Below, in pieces: positions 1-8,593 of a stretch of 23,704 nucleotides of DNA (position 1 is its first letter; the number at the start of each line of letters is the position of its first letter). Position numbers and translations under genes: made by a program. Under the pieces are notes generated by a model. It did no database searches and was not told the DNA's origin. It saw only the letters and a list, made by a program, of their open reading frames with translations. This DNA is from Chrysochromulina tobinii. Its lineage: Eukaryota; Haptophyta; Prymnesiales; Chrysochromulinaceae. The stretch spans positions 1-23,704 of the forward strand of contig JWZX01002915.1 in the NCBI GenBank assembly GCA_001275005.1, given 5' to 3'.

Positions 1-275
1 TCGTTCCGGCGTGCATCGCTCTCGGCAAGGCCCTCGACCGCTGCGAGCCGGTCTCCAGGGATCATGCCGAGTCCACGATCACGCGCCGACTCTAGAGGGG
101 GAGGCTGCGCCTCCCCCCGTGCCGCCGATTAACGGCCTGTGTAATAGCAGGTTGTGTCGGCCACACCTCCGTCCATAGCGATAGAGGCCCTCGTGCTTGG
201 GGGTCCGGAGGTTGTGCGCGGTGTGTTTCACAGCAGCAGCAGCACGCTCGCGCAAAGACCGTGAAGACGCGAAAC
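1..275. other. Upstream region of the LRR gene; no separate gene seen
   Basis: No convincing independent gene is visible here. The reading frame of the downstream LRR gene stays open upstream for at least about 90 bases before its first ATG, so an earlier exon or an upstream start cannot be excluded. A short CAG run lies at about 231-242. The overlapping minus-strand frames are Arg-rich and look like shadows of the LRR gene. Confidence 0.4.
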
Positions 276-2327
276 ATGCTGGAGTTTCTTTGCCTCGTGG
301 AAACGCTCGGCGAGGACGCCACGAATGCCCTATTGCTGCCTCCGGTTCGCCTCCACGGCTTGCGCTCGATGGCGTGCTGCTGCCATACCCTGGCGGCCAT
401 CGTGAGAGCGCATTACTCGTCCCCTCACTTCTGCGTGGGAGACGCTGACGCGTCGCTCGAGCTCGCAATGTTTGCTGCCGGGCTCGGCCGGGCAACGCTG
501 CGGATCGAAGGCGACCAACACTTGCCGGTGCTAGAGTGTGCCCGTTACCGGAGCCTCACCCGACTCAAGGTCGGCGCCATGGGCACGACTGCCGCGCTGT
601 ACTTTGGCGCGGTCGTTGCAGACTGCAACTGCACGGTGCGGCTTGCGAACGGAAACGCTTGCAAGGACCTCAAGCCGCTGCGGGAGAGCGCAAGTATCTC
701 CCTGCGTGGAGGCACACTTGGGTCTGAGGGCAGCGTGCTGAGTGCGACCGACCTTGCGGCACTACTCGGAGCGCTCTCCCTCAACCAGCGACTGACCAAG
801 CTCGACCTCAGCGGGAACTCACTGGGCAGCGCCTGTGTACCTCGGGTGCTCGAGCTGCTCGCTCACGGGATGATTCAGTCGGTGGGGCAGCACGGCCTGA
901 ATCTCAAGGGCAACCAGCTAGGAGACGAAGGCTGGGGTGCCATCTTTGCCGGCATCTGCGGCAACAAGGACAGTAAGATCATGTCTATGGACGCGTCCTC
1001 CGAGAGAATCGGCCCTGCTGGTAGCAAGCTGATCGCCGAGACGCTCCGCACGAGCGTCACAGGCGCCCTGACGGAGGTACGCTGAACTCTGGCCCATGAA
1101 TTGTGACCTGTTCTGAGCGGAGAGCTTGCCCTCTCCGTGTACAGGTGAACCTCGACTGCTATGCGCTGGGTGCGCTGCCCATCAAGAAGCTCAAGGGCAC
1201 CGAGCCGGATGAGTCGCTCGACCTCGCTCAAAAAGGCCTTCGTGTTGCCTCCGCCATCGTGATCGCCTCACTGATCAGCGACAACGGCGGGCTGACGAGC
1301 CTGGACCTCTCCAACAACGCACTCTGCGGAGTGGTCCAATCCTTTGGCGAAGGCGGCACCTACACCGCAGAGGGCATCAAAGCAATTGCCGACGTTCTGC
1401 GCGTCAATGGCGCGTTGACACGCGTCGACGTCCGCTTCAACAAAATTGCGGGCGACGGCGCTGCACAGCTTTCAGCCGCTGTCCTCGGCAACCTCAAGTT
1501 CGATATGTTCAACAAGATCCCGATCAAGAAGATGCGCGCCGACTCGTTCACGGAGCTGGACCTGAAGGCGAAGTACATCGGAGTCGAGGGAGCCATGGTC
1601 GTGGCAGGTCTCATACCAGTCATGGGCGCACTGACCGTGGCCAACCTCCTAGGCAGTGATCTCGATGCGGAGTCCGCCAAGATGCTCGTTCAGGTCGCCA
1701 AGCAGAAGGGGATCTCGCTCTGCGGCATCCAGCGCGACCAGACCACCGCTGACTTCTCCAGCCAAGGCCTCCTGCCACCCGATGCGATCCTGCTGGCGTC
1801 GGACCTGTCACAGGCCGTTATCACAGGCGCTCTGACCAACATGTCGCTCGCCTGCAATATGTTGGATGAGGAGGGCACCAAGGCCATCTGCAAGGCTCTC
1901 AAACACAACAAGACGCTCAAGGAGCTTGATCTGTCTGGCTTTGTTAGAAGCAACATTGGAGGGGCAGCAGGCGCCAAGCATGTGGCAGACATGCTTGGCG
2001 TCAACAGCGGGGCTGACGGTTACCAACCTTCTGGGCAATCAGCTTGATGCGGAGTCCGCCAAGTTGCTCGCTGAGGTCGCCAAGCAGAAGGGGATCTCGC
2101 TCTGCGGCATCCAGCGCGACCAGACCATCGCTGAATTCTCCCGCCAATACCTCCACAAGCGCCTCCTGCCACCCGATGCGATCCTCCTGGCGTCGGACCT
2201 GTCACAGGCCGTTGTCACAGGCGCATTGACCGAGTGCGACCTCAGGGCCAACAAGATGGGCGAGGAAGGGAAGTCCTCGATTCGTAATGCAGTACAAGGA
2301 AAGGCTGGGTTTGAGCTGCATCTGTGA
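276..2327 (+). CDS. Leucine-rich-repeat (RNI-type) protein, one intron, one frame break
   Basis: Repeats of the ribonuclease-inhibitor/NLRC3 LRR class run through most of the protein: LTKLDLSGNSLG, LNLKGNQLGDEG, LTSLDLSNNALCG, LTRVDVRFNKIAGDG, LKELDLSG, LTECDLRANKMGEEG. Such domains are protein-binding scaffolds; the partner is unknown. The first ATG is at 276; an in-frame GTG lies 15 bases upstream. Exon 1 (276-1076) ends in codon GAG. A 68-nt phase-0 intron (1077-1144, GTACGC...TACAG) removes an in-frame TGA. Exon 2 continues from 1145. At 2009-2012 (a GGGG run) the LRR pattern moves from one frame to the next (+1), and the new frame continues to a TGA at 2325-2327. The old frame stops at 2045-2047 without completing its repeat. 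The break may be a homopolymer sequencing error, a real frameshift in a decaying gene, or an unrecognised small intron. LRR identity is secure; the intact product is not. Confidence 0.72.
1619..2231 (+). repeat. Intragenic LRR duplication, two copies offset by 382-394 bp
   Basis: The segment 1619-1837 is repeated at 2000-2231 with few differences. Shared blocks include GATGCGGAGTCCGCCAAG and the stretch encoding AEVAKQKG/VQVAKQKG followed by ISLCGIQRDQT and LLPPDAILLASDLSQAV. Copy 2 has a 12-bp in-frame insertion near 2148 and one extra base at its left edge in the GGGG run, which is where the reading frame changes. The high identity points to a recent duplication or gene conversion inside the LRR array. 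Confidence 0.85.
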
Positions 2328-3251
2328 GATTCGTGTGCGAGCGTGCAGCGCGCGGAAGTGTGTAGTTTTCGTCTCGTACATGATCGAGTGGACCGGTGCT
2401 TGCTTATATATAAAATTTATATAGGGCGACCGGACGAGGAAAACACGAGTGTCGTATACCGTACAGGTACACTACACTGTACAGGTATACACTGAAAGTT
2501 CAAAATCAGGTGGAGGGGATAGTGTGTGAATCCAGAAAGAATACTCCCCTTCTACACACACTTCTACGGAAAGAATACACACACTTCTACAGAAAGAAAG
2601 TCAAAGTGTGTGTAGAACCCCTTTGTGGGTCAACGTCACTGACGTTCAAATCAGAAGGTGGAGGAGACTCGACTCTAATTGTGTGTGACACCCCCCTACC
2701 CCTTAACTACCCCTTTGGGTCAAAGAACCGGTAGCGGGCGGCAGATGGGACCAAGCTCGTGCGCGGAGCCTGACGGTGCTTTCCTCGCCGCTCGCCCAAC
2801 CTGAACATAGCATCAACCTTAATGCGCAACGCCAGCGCTCGCCACGATCGACGATGCCAATCACATGTGCGACCCCTGCTGGTTACCAAGCTCTCCCCCA
2901 TCTTCGACCGCACCTTGCGAGAGCTCGGTAATCACGCACGCGCGACGACCACCTATTCACCCAGAAAACGAGTTTCATTCACAATTTCACATTCACTACA
3001 CTACCGGTGGGAGCGGGTGGAGGCAGGGTCGGGTTCGCTGGGGGCAGCCTCTTCTGAGTCGGCCGCGGGGAGCGGTCGGCTCCGGGCCTGCGGCTGTTGA
3101 GTCGGCCGCGGCTTCGGTCGTCGCGCTGACGTGCGGGGTGTGTGTTGTTGGTGGGTTTGGATGGTTGTGAGGTTGTGAGGTTCGTCTGTGTGGTCTGTGT
3201 GCCTTTGTGCGTCCGCGTGTCCCGTGTGTCCCGTGTGTGTCCCGGCTCCCC
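2328..3251. other. Intergenic, AT-richer, with inverted and direct repeats
   Basis: No coding signal is convincing. The left part (about 2400-2720) is clearly AT-richer than the genes and includes a TATATATAAAATTTATATA-like stretch at about 2405-2423. A perfect 12-bp inverted repeat, TTCTACACACAC (2550-2561) and GTGTGTGTAGAA (2606-2617), encloses ACTTCTAC repeats. A 7-bp palindrome with a one-base centre, AACGTCA-C-TGACGTT (2632-2646), holds two TGACGT bZIP-type half-sites. A degenerate direct repeat, TCAAAATCAGGTGGAGG (from about 2499) and TCAAATCAGAAGGTGGAGG (from about 2645), suggests an old repeat element. The right part, from about 3001, is GT-rich. Confidence 0.5.
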
Positions 3252-3316
3252 CCGGTGTCTTTTTACCGGTAACCGGCTCCCCCGGTGTCTTTTTACCGGT
3301 TTTTACCGGTACCGGT
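3252..3316 (+). promoter_or_regulatory. ACCGGT array upstream of the glycosyltransferase gene
   Basis: The 14-mer GTCTTTTTACCGGT occurs at 3257-3270 and 3287-3300 inside a roughly 30-bp tandem unit. It is followed by TTTTACCGGT (3301-3310) and ACCGGT (3311-3316). The array ends 21 bp before the predicted ATG at 3338. The same 14-mer recurs at 19731-19744, also immediately upstream of a gene. A core-promoter or transcription-factor role is inferred from position and reuse only. Confidence 0.45.
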
Positions 3317-3337
3317 AGACATCTCACAGAAGTTTCG

Positions 3338-4601
3338 ATGCTCGGGTGCTCAGGGCAGGGGGCCATGGCTCTGGTATCAATGCGATTCGGCTGTGGCCGC
3401 TCCTAACCTTGCTCCAGGCTTTCGACCATTCCGTGCTTGCTGATCCGGCTCGACCATTGGACGTATGCATCCCCGTGTTCACTCGAGACAAGCGGGAGTT
3501 CCATAAGCTGTTCAAGTCGTTTGGCAAGTACTTGCGGGATGGCGAGAATGTGAATCTGCGCGTGGTGGTGAGCAACGAGCAGGAGCAAGAGCTTTTGCGG
3601 TGCATGACTTTCACGGACGACGACTCAGTAAAGACGACAACTTAGGCAAGGGCCCACGTGATGGACCCGGGAAGCCTTTCGTCAACCAAATCGGCAGCAC
3701 TCGTGTTGAGGTCTCCACGCTGCAATATCTGGTGAGCCGCTTCGAAGGGCAGTCGTTCTTTACCAAGTCGGGCCTGGCAAATGACACCGCGTTCCTCGAC
3801 GCATATGACCGTTGGTCTTACAGCAGCCTGAAAAAGTTGTACTGCGGTCTCACGTCGCGCGCGACGCATGTTCTCGTGCTCGACGCGGACTCGGAACTCG
3901 TGAAACCGACGAACCTGACCGCGCTCATCGCAAAGTTCTACGAGCGCGGAGCGCCGTTGATCCACGCCGACCTCAGATTATCGAAAGCGACCAAATGCCC
4001 GGGCAATTGGCCTTGCAAGTCCCATAAGATTGCCCAGATCGCGCTGAACAGCAGCCAGCCTCACGCAGACGACCAACGCTACTTCGCATTCAACCTGGGC
4101 TACTGGTGGCTCGTCGAGCCGGGCGTGATGCGGCGTCTGCGTGCCTACCTTGCGCGAGTACACGGCGACACCTTATCCGAGCCACGCACAGAGACGAGTT
4201 GGTTCGACGTCATCTTCCGCAATCGGCGCATGCCTGAGGTCGACCCGATGCAGATCTACTTTCGCTATTTGGGAACGATGGATCGCCGGGCCAGTGCCCA
4301 CACGCTGGTCGACATCAACCAGCTCTTCAATGAGCTCGTGCTCAAGATCGAGGATCCACAGCTCCAGGCCACCACGGCCAAGGAAGTCCGCGCGGTCGTA
4401 GACCGTTACGGGTACGAGTTGCTACCGCACGGAGATTGGGTCGGCATCCTCACGAAGAATGTGGTCTCAGTGATCAGGCAGGCGTACGCTTCTCTGGGCG
4501 TCTTCCCCACGATGAGATTTGCGTGCACAGGACAAGCCAAACATCTGCTCCAATCGATTCCACAGATTCACATCGCCACGTCCAAGCAGTGCTTCAGTTA
4601 G
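3338..4601 (+). CDS. GT-A-type glycosyltransferase-like protein
   Basis: The product resembles nucleotide-diphospho-sugar transferases. An N-terminal beta-strand block (LDVCIPVFTRDKREF, then VNLRVVVSNEQEQELL) precedes LVLDADSE, a DxD-type metal/sugar-nucleotide motif at about residues 135-137, and later FNLGYWWLVEPGVMRRL. The organisation recalls DUF6492-like proteins; donor and acceptor are unknown. The central frame has no Met before the domain, so the best model is join(3338..3373, 3418..3599, 3698..4601), giving 373 residues. The first intron (44 nt) ends CTAACCTTGCTCCAG, with a clear branch point and acceptor. The second (98 nt) runs GTGCAT...CGGCAG and restores the frame. An alternative second intron from the better-looking donor at 3628 (GTAAAG) to an acceptor at 3710 also keeps the frame. 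No clear signal anchor is seen in this model, although the skipped frame encodes a short hydrophobic LWPLLTLLQA. Confidence 0.65.
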
Positions 4602-5055
4602 CTGCCGAGAGAACCATGTTACCATGTAGTTGTTACCATGTTAGGGTGTCCGGTCCAGGGTTCGGGTGAGGGTTAGGGTTAGGGTTAGAATTAAATGTGC
4701 CTCCTATGTGCAGAGCTCGGCTCTACTGGTACCATGTGACTGGTACTACTGCTGAGCCGCTGCCGAGACTGCCGTGGTCCTCGGCCCGTCCGCCTTCTCT
4801 ACATGCTTCTCTAGCGGTTCTTGAATGTACAATGTTTCTTCCCGTCGAGGGAGTAGACAGTAGAGCAAGGAGCAGAGGATCGAATCCCAACAATTGCACG
4901 GTCTAATAAAAGACGGTCATGAGCAGTAAACTAGCTTGCTCCTTTTGGTATACAGATTGAGAAGGCGCTCATCTCGACGCTTTGAAACTGAAGAAAATTG
5001 AAAGAGACCTACAGTACTCGGTAGCACTTGCACGCCACGCCGTCCACCGCCCCCA
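4602..5055. other. Intergenic region between two plus-strand genes
   Basis: No gene is seen. It holds a short interstitial telomere-like tract (separate entry), two TTACCATGT copies at about 4619-4640, and an AATAAAA at about 4906 that could be a polyadenylation signal for the upstream gene. A T-arm-like GGATCGAATCC at about 4878 is not accompanied by a foldable tRNA. Confidence 0.4.
4669..4688 (+). repeat. Interstitial telomere-like (TTAGGG) tract
   Basis: GGGTTAGGGTTAGGGTTAG contains about three TTAGGG units on the plus strand, preceded by degenerate TTAGGG and GTTCGGG at 4640-4665. TTAGGG is the telomere unit in many algae including haptophytes. Unique genes on both sides show that this is internal and not a chromosome end. 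Confidence 0.75.
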
Positions 5056-7758
5056 ATGTTGCGCCGGGTCAACAGCTTTAGCCGTCATTTCGGCAAGAGC
5101 AAGCAGAAGTTCACCTTCGAGCTCTCGCACATCGAAATCGAGAGTGGGACTCCTTCCTTTCGTTCGGCACCATCGCTTGCGATACAGTGCGGCCGCGGGA
5201 GCAAAACGACGACCTCGAAAGAGGTCGAGACTCCCCAGTCGGAGAGTGGAGGTCTTTCGTTTGCGGGCCAAACGCTGTCGTTCCGCGCGACGCTCTTTGC
5301 AGGCAAGGAGACAGGATACTCTGAAAAACTCTACCGGGTTGCGGTGCTCGCAGTCAAGCCGGACTTTGGGACGACCAAGCCCGTGTATCAGGAAGTGGCA
5401 GCCGCCGATCTGGACGTGGCCAACTTTGCGCAGAGCAAGGAGCCTTGCAAGGTGCAGCTTATATGCCGGGGCGAGCGGCGTAACAAGATCGTGCTGGACT
5501 TCTACATCTGCGCGCGGCCGGCCACAGCTGGCGACGACGATGACGACGACGACGAGACCGAGCCAGCACGAGGGGGCTCCGGAGTCTCGCTCAAGGGATC
5601 GCCCGAGAGCCGGCCCGAGCCGCCAGCGGATGGCGTTGGCAGGGATACCTCGACGTACCGCGAGTACGACCAAATCCCGACGCCGGTGCGCTCCAACTTC
5701 CAACGGACCAAACGAGCGCCGGAGGCCACGGCGCCCGCTATGGAGGCCCTGTCTCCTCCACCCCCGTGGTCGCCCCTTTCCCAAGGCACGCCGGCGCCGG
5801 TGCCCACAGCCTCCCCCGCGCCGGTGGCCAACGGCAAAGCGGTCAAGGAGCTCAAGTCAGAGGAGCTCAAGTCAGGGGAGCTCAAGAAGGCACTGGCGGC
5901 GGCCGTGGCCGACGAGGATTACGCAGCGGCGGCGGAGCTCAAACAGGCGATCAAGGCGGCCGAGGAGGGGGAGAAGGTGAGCGTGGCGGCGATGACGGCG
6001 GCCACGGAGGCCGAGGCGGCGAGGATGGCGTTGATGACGTCGGCCGTCGATGCGGCCAAAGCTGAGGCAGCGGCGGCGACCAAGAAGGTGAGGGCGTTAG
6101 AAGAGTCCCAAGCGAGTCTGCAGTCCGAACTACGCGAGGCCAGGCAGCAGCTCAAGCGTCAGGCAGCGACGATGGCCATGTCCCGAGGGCAGGAGGACGA
6201 CAAGGAGGATGAGAGGCGAGCCAGGGAGGATGCGAGACGCGCGGAGATTGCGGAGCTCCAGGATGAGCTCGCGAATCTGCGCGGCGAGATCGGCGAGCGA
6301 CAGGAGGAGCTTACGAGCGCCTGTGATCGGATTGCGAGCCTCGAGGAGGAGCTCACGAAGAGCCTGAGCGACCTCAAGAAGGCACACGAGGAGATCCGGG
6401 AGATCCGGGCGCAGGGCGGCCCAGGTGCCCTAGAGGACGCGCTGGTCGAGGCGAAGATGCAGGCGGCGCAGTACGCGATGGAGCTCGAGGATTTGAAACA
6501 CCAGCTCAAGGGCCTCAAGCCGGCGGCTCAGAACACTCCTCAGTCCAAGACTGCAAGCAAGGCAGAGGTGCACACTGCGCAAGGCCAGTCAAGCAAACAG
6601 GCGCCTAAGTGGTTTGGCAGCACGGCGGCGCAGTCCAAGGAGACCGCCCGAAAGCCACAGGCAGCGGCGCCAAAGGAGAGTGATTTGGAGGGCCGCAGCG
6701 GCAGCGAGGAGGGCAGCGGCAGCGAGGACTCCGAGGGCCCCGAAAAGGTTGACCGGCCGTTTCCGACCCATGTCGCGCCGGGTCAAGACGCAGCTAAGGC
6801 TCTCGCCCATCGAGCTCTCGAGAACGCGTACGTGGAGGCGCGTTCACCTCGCAAGGAGCTCAAGGGCGTGTCACCAGCCCAGGAAGGCAGACCAAGACAA
6901 CCAACGGCTGCCGAGAAGCTGGTCAAGTCGAACGAGGCGTTCTATGAAGAGCTGCTCGAGATCCCTGGGAATCACGTCTGCGCCGACTGCGGCAGCTCCG
7001 AGGAGCTCAAATGGGCCTCGAGCAACCTCGGTGTGATCCTGTGCACTGATTGTGTGGGGGCGCACAGGAGCCTCGGCGTGCACATCTCGGCACCGCTCAG
7101 CCTCACATTGGATGATTGGACGGACAAGCAGCGCCGTCACATGCTCTCACTGGGCAACATGGAAGTCAATGCTGTGTACGAGGCACACGAGGCTGCGGCT
7201 CAATACAAGCCCAAGCCGGACGATGCTCTCGAGGTCAAGGTCGCGTGGATCAAGAGTAAGTATGCGGCGGGCAGCTTCAAAGAGGATGGGGACGGCCTCC
7301 TCGGGAAGCCGCGCCAGACTTCCAAAAGCTTCTCTCACAAAGGGCAGACACATTCCGGGGTGGCGTTTGTCAATGTGATCAGTGCCGAGGCGCTTCCTAA
7401 TATGGATAATTCCTCGGGCCTCGGCATCGATAAGAGCGATCCGTACTGCAGGCTCTTGAGTGGCAGCGTGATGCGCCAGACGAAGGTGATCGAGGGTACT
7501 CTCAACCCCGTGTGGAATGAGACGCTCCCGTTGAATATTGACGACTTGCGGAAGCCCATCAAGTTGACCGTGTGGGATCGAGATCTAACCTCGGCGGATG
7601 ATCTGATGGGCGACGCACGGATCTGGCCAGCTGAGCTCGAGCCGAACGAGCCCACGCGCATGGTCATCCCGCTGAACAACGTCCCAGAATGGCACAAGGA
7701 GCAGGCGACTGTAACGGTTGAGGTCACGTGGGCGCCGCTGGACGATGATTCGCGGTGA
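5056..7758 (+). CDS. ArfGAP with N-terminal NT-C2, coiled coil and C-terminal C2
   Basis: This is an intact single-exon ORF of 900 residues starting MLRRVNSF. Residues 1-155 look like an NT-C2 (EEIG/EHBP1-type) membrane-binding domain (FTFELSHIEIESG, FAGQTLSFRATL). Residues 274-304 resemble a UVR motif (VADEDYAAAAELKQAI). About 310-490 is a long acidic/basic coiled coil. Residues 625-745 are an ArfGAP domain with Cys642, Cys645, Cys663, Cys666 and the nearby HRSLGVH; Arg671 is the expected catalytic arginine. Residues 765-890 form a Ca2+-type C2 domain (DPYCRL, TLNPVWNETL, WDRDLTSADDLMG). ArfGAPs stimulate GTP hydrolysis on Arf and so control vesicle coats. A C-terminal C2 beside ArfGAP recalls plant AGD11-13/ZAC; the NT-C2 and coiled coil in front are unusual. 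The zinc-finger spacing is CX2CX17CX2C, one residue longer than the usual X16. Confidence 0.93.
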   Translation: MLRRVNSFSRHFGKSKQKFTFELSHIEIESGTPSFRSAPSLAIQCGRGSKTTTSKEVETPQSESGGLSFAGQTLSFRATLFAGKETGYSEKLYRVAVLAVKPDFGTTKPVYQEVAAADLDVANFAQSKEPCKVQLICRGERRNKIVLDFYICARPATAGDDDDDDDETEPARGGSGVSLKGSPESRPEPPADGVGRDTSTYREYDQIPTPVRSNFQRTKRAPEATAPAMEALSPPPPWSPLSQGTPAPVPTASPAPVANGKAVKELKSEELKSGELKKALAAAVADEDYAAAAELKQAIKAAEEGEKVSVAAMTAATEAEAARMALMTSAVDAAKAEAAAATKKVRALEESQASLQSELREARQQLKRQAATMAMSRGQEDDKEDERRAREDARRAEIAELQDELANLRGEIGERQEELTSACDRIASLEEELTKSLSDLKKAHEEIREIRAQGGPGALEDALVEAKMQAAQYAMELEDLKHQLKGLKPAAQNTPQSKTASKAEVHTAQGQSSKQAPKWFGSTAAQSKETARKPQAAAPKESDLEGRSGSEEGSGSEDSEGPEKVDRPFPTHVAPGQDAAKALAHRALENAYVEARSPRKELKGVSPAQEGRPRQPTAAEKLVKSNEAFYEELLEIPGNHVCADCGSSEELKWASSNLGVILCTDCVGAHRSLGVHISAPLSLTLDDWTDKQRRHMLSLGNMEVNAVYEAHEAAAQYKPKPDDALEVKVAWIKSKYAAGSFKEDGDGLLGKPRQTSKSFSHKGQTHSGVAFVNVISAEALPNMDNSSGLGIDKSDPYCRLLSGSVMRQTKVIEGTLNPVWNETLPLNIDDLRKPIKLTVWDRDLTSADDLMGDARIWPAELEPNEPTRMVIPLNNVPEWHKEQATVTVEVTWAPLDDDSR

Positions 7759-8593
7759 AAGACTCGGCCGCCCACGACGGAGCGCTCGGCGGGGAAGCAT
7801 CGATTGGTACATGGGCACATATGATGGATACATGGAGCAGTGCTCGATTCCCTCTAGATTCCTTCTAGATTCCCTCGGCGCTCTGGAGCTTGTTTGCATC
7901 GGCCATCGCCCTTGCGCGCCGCCGCCCGCCGCCTGGCCGTTCGCGCGGGTTTTTTGGGAGGGGTTCCACCGATTCTGTGCGGTCCGTTGTCTCGCGGAGC
8001 ACGTTCACACGAGAGTCGGATTACAATTTTGGTTCGTCATCTTCGAGGTCACATTTACGCAGAGCCGTAGCACGATATGTATAACGTCGCACGTACTCGA
8101 GCGTCGGGAGTCTTCCGCCGTATTTTTTTATAAACCCCCGATTCTCACTCCGTCGTACGATTTCACCGCGTGAGCCATGGGGCGCGCGCGCCGTGCCCGC
8201 AGCCCCGAGCCCGGTGCCGAGTGTGCACGTTCGCGTCGTCCCGGTCGCCGCTGGAGGTAATTAGGATCTCGACCGCGTCGGGGCCGGGCACGCGCACCGG
8301 CGTGAAGGGGTACAGGGTTAACCCCGGTCTTTTACGTCTTAGGACCAATTCGGCTTAGGACTCGCCTTACATAGCGTATTAGTGCGGCGCGGTGGGTCTT
8401 AATACATTCCATGACATGTTTGATGTTAGTGACTATACACGCGCGAAACGGCTCCTACCGCGTGGTAGCCGCGTGGTACCTGCGTCTCCTGGATGTCACG
8501 TGCACGTTGGGTTTATTCTCGCCTAAGTTACTGCGTGATGAAGATGTTCGTAGCGAAGATGTGGATCGAAGATGTGGATGGGCGGTGAAGCGA
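7759..8593. other. Convergent intergenic region
   Basis: This lies between the 3' ends of the ArfGAP gene (+) and the zinc-finger gene (-), so it should hold both 3' UTRs and terminators. No coding region is convincing. A small tandem repeat of 11-bp units (GATTCCCTCTA, GATTCCTTCTA, GATTCCCTCGG) lies at 7846-7878. The stretch 7980-8165 is AT-richer than its surroundings, with a T7 run followed by ATAAA at about 8126. Confidence 0.5.

Noticed and set aside
2001-2015. Small intron explaining the LRR frame change
   Set aside because: GTCAACAG is only 8 nt, and the LRR pattern is continuous up to the switch, so a one-base difference is the simpler reading.
3628-3645. 18-nt intron GTAAAG...TTAG in the glycosyltransferase gene
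   Set aside because: Far too short for spliceosomal splicing and it does not restore the downstream frame.
4640-4688. Chromosome end
   Set aside because: Only about three TTAGGG units, with genes continuing on both sides.
4860-4900. tRNA-like B-box (GGATCGAATCC)
   Set aside because: No pairing T-arm stem, anticodon arm or acceptor stem could be built around it.
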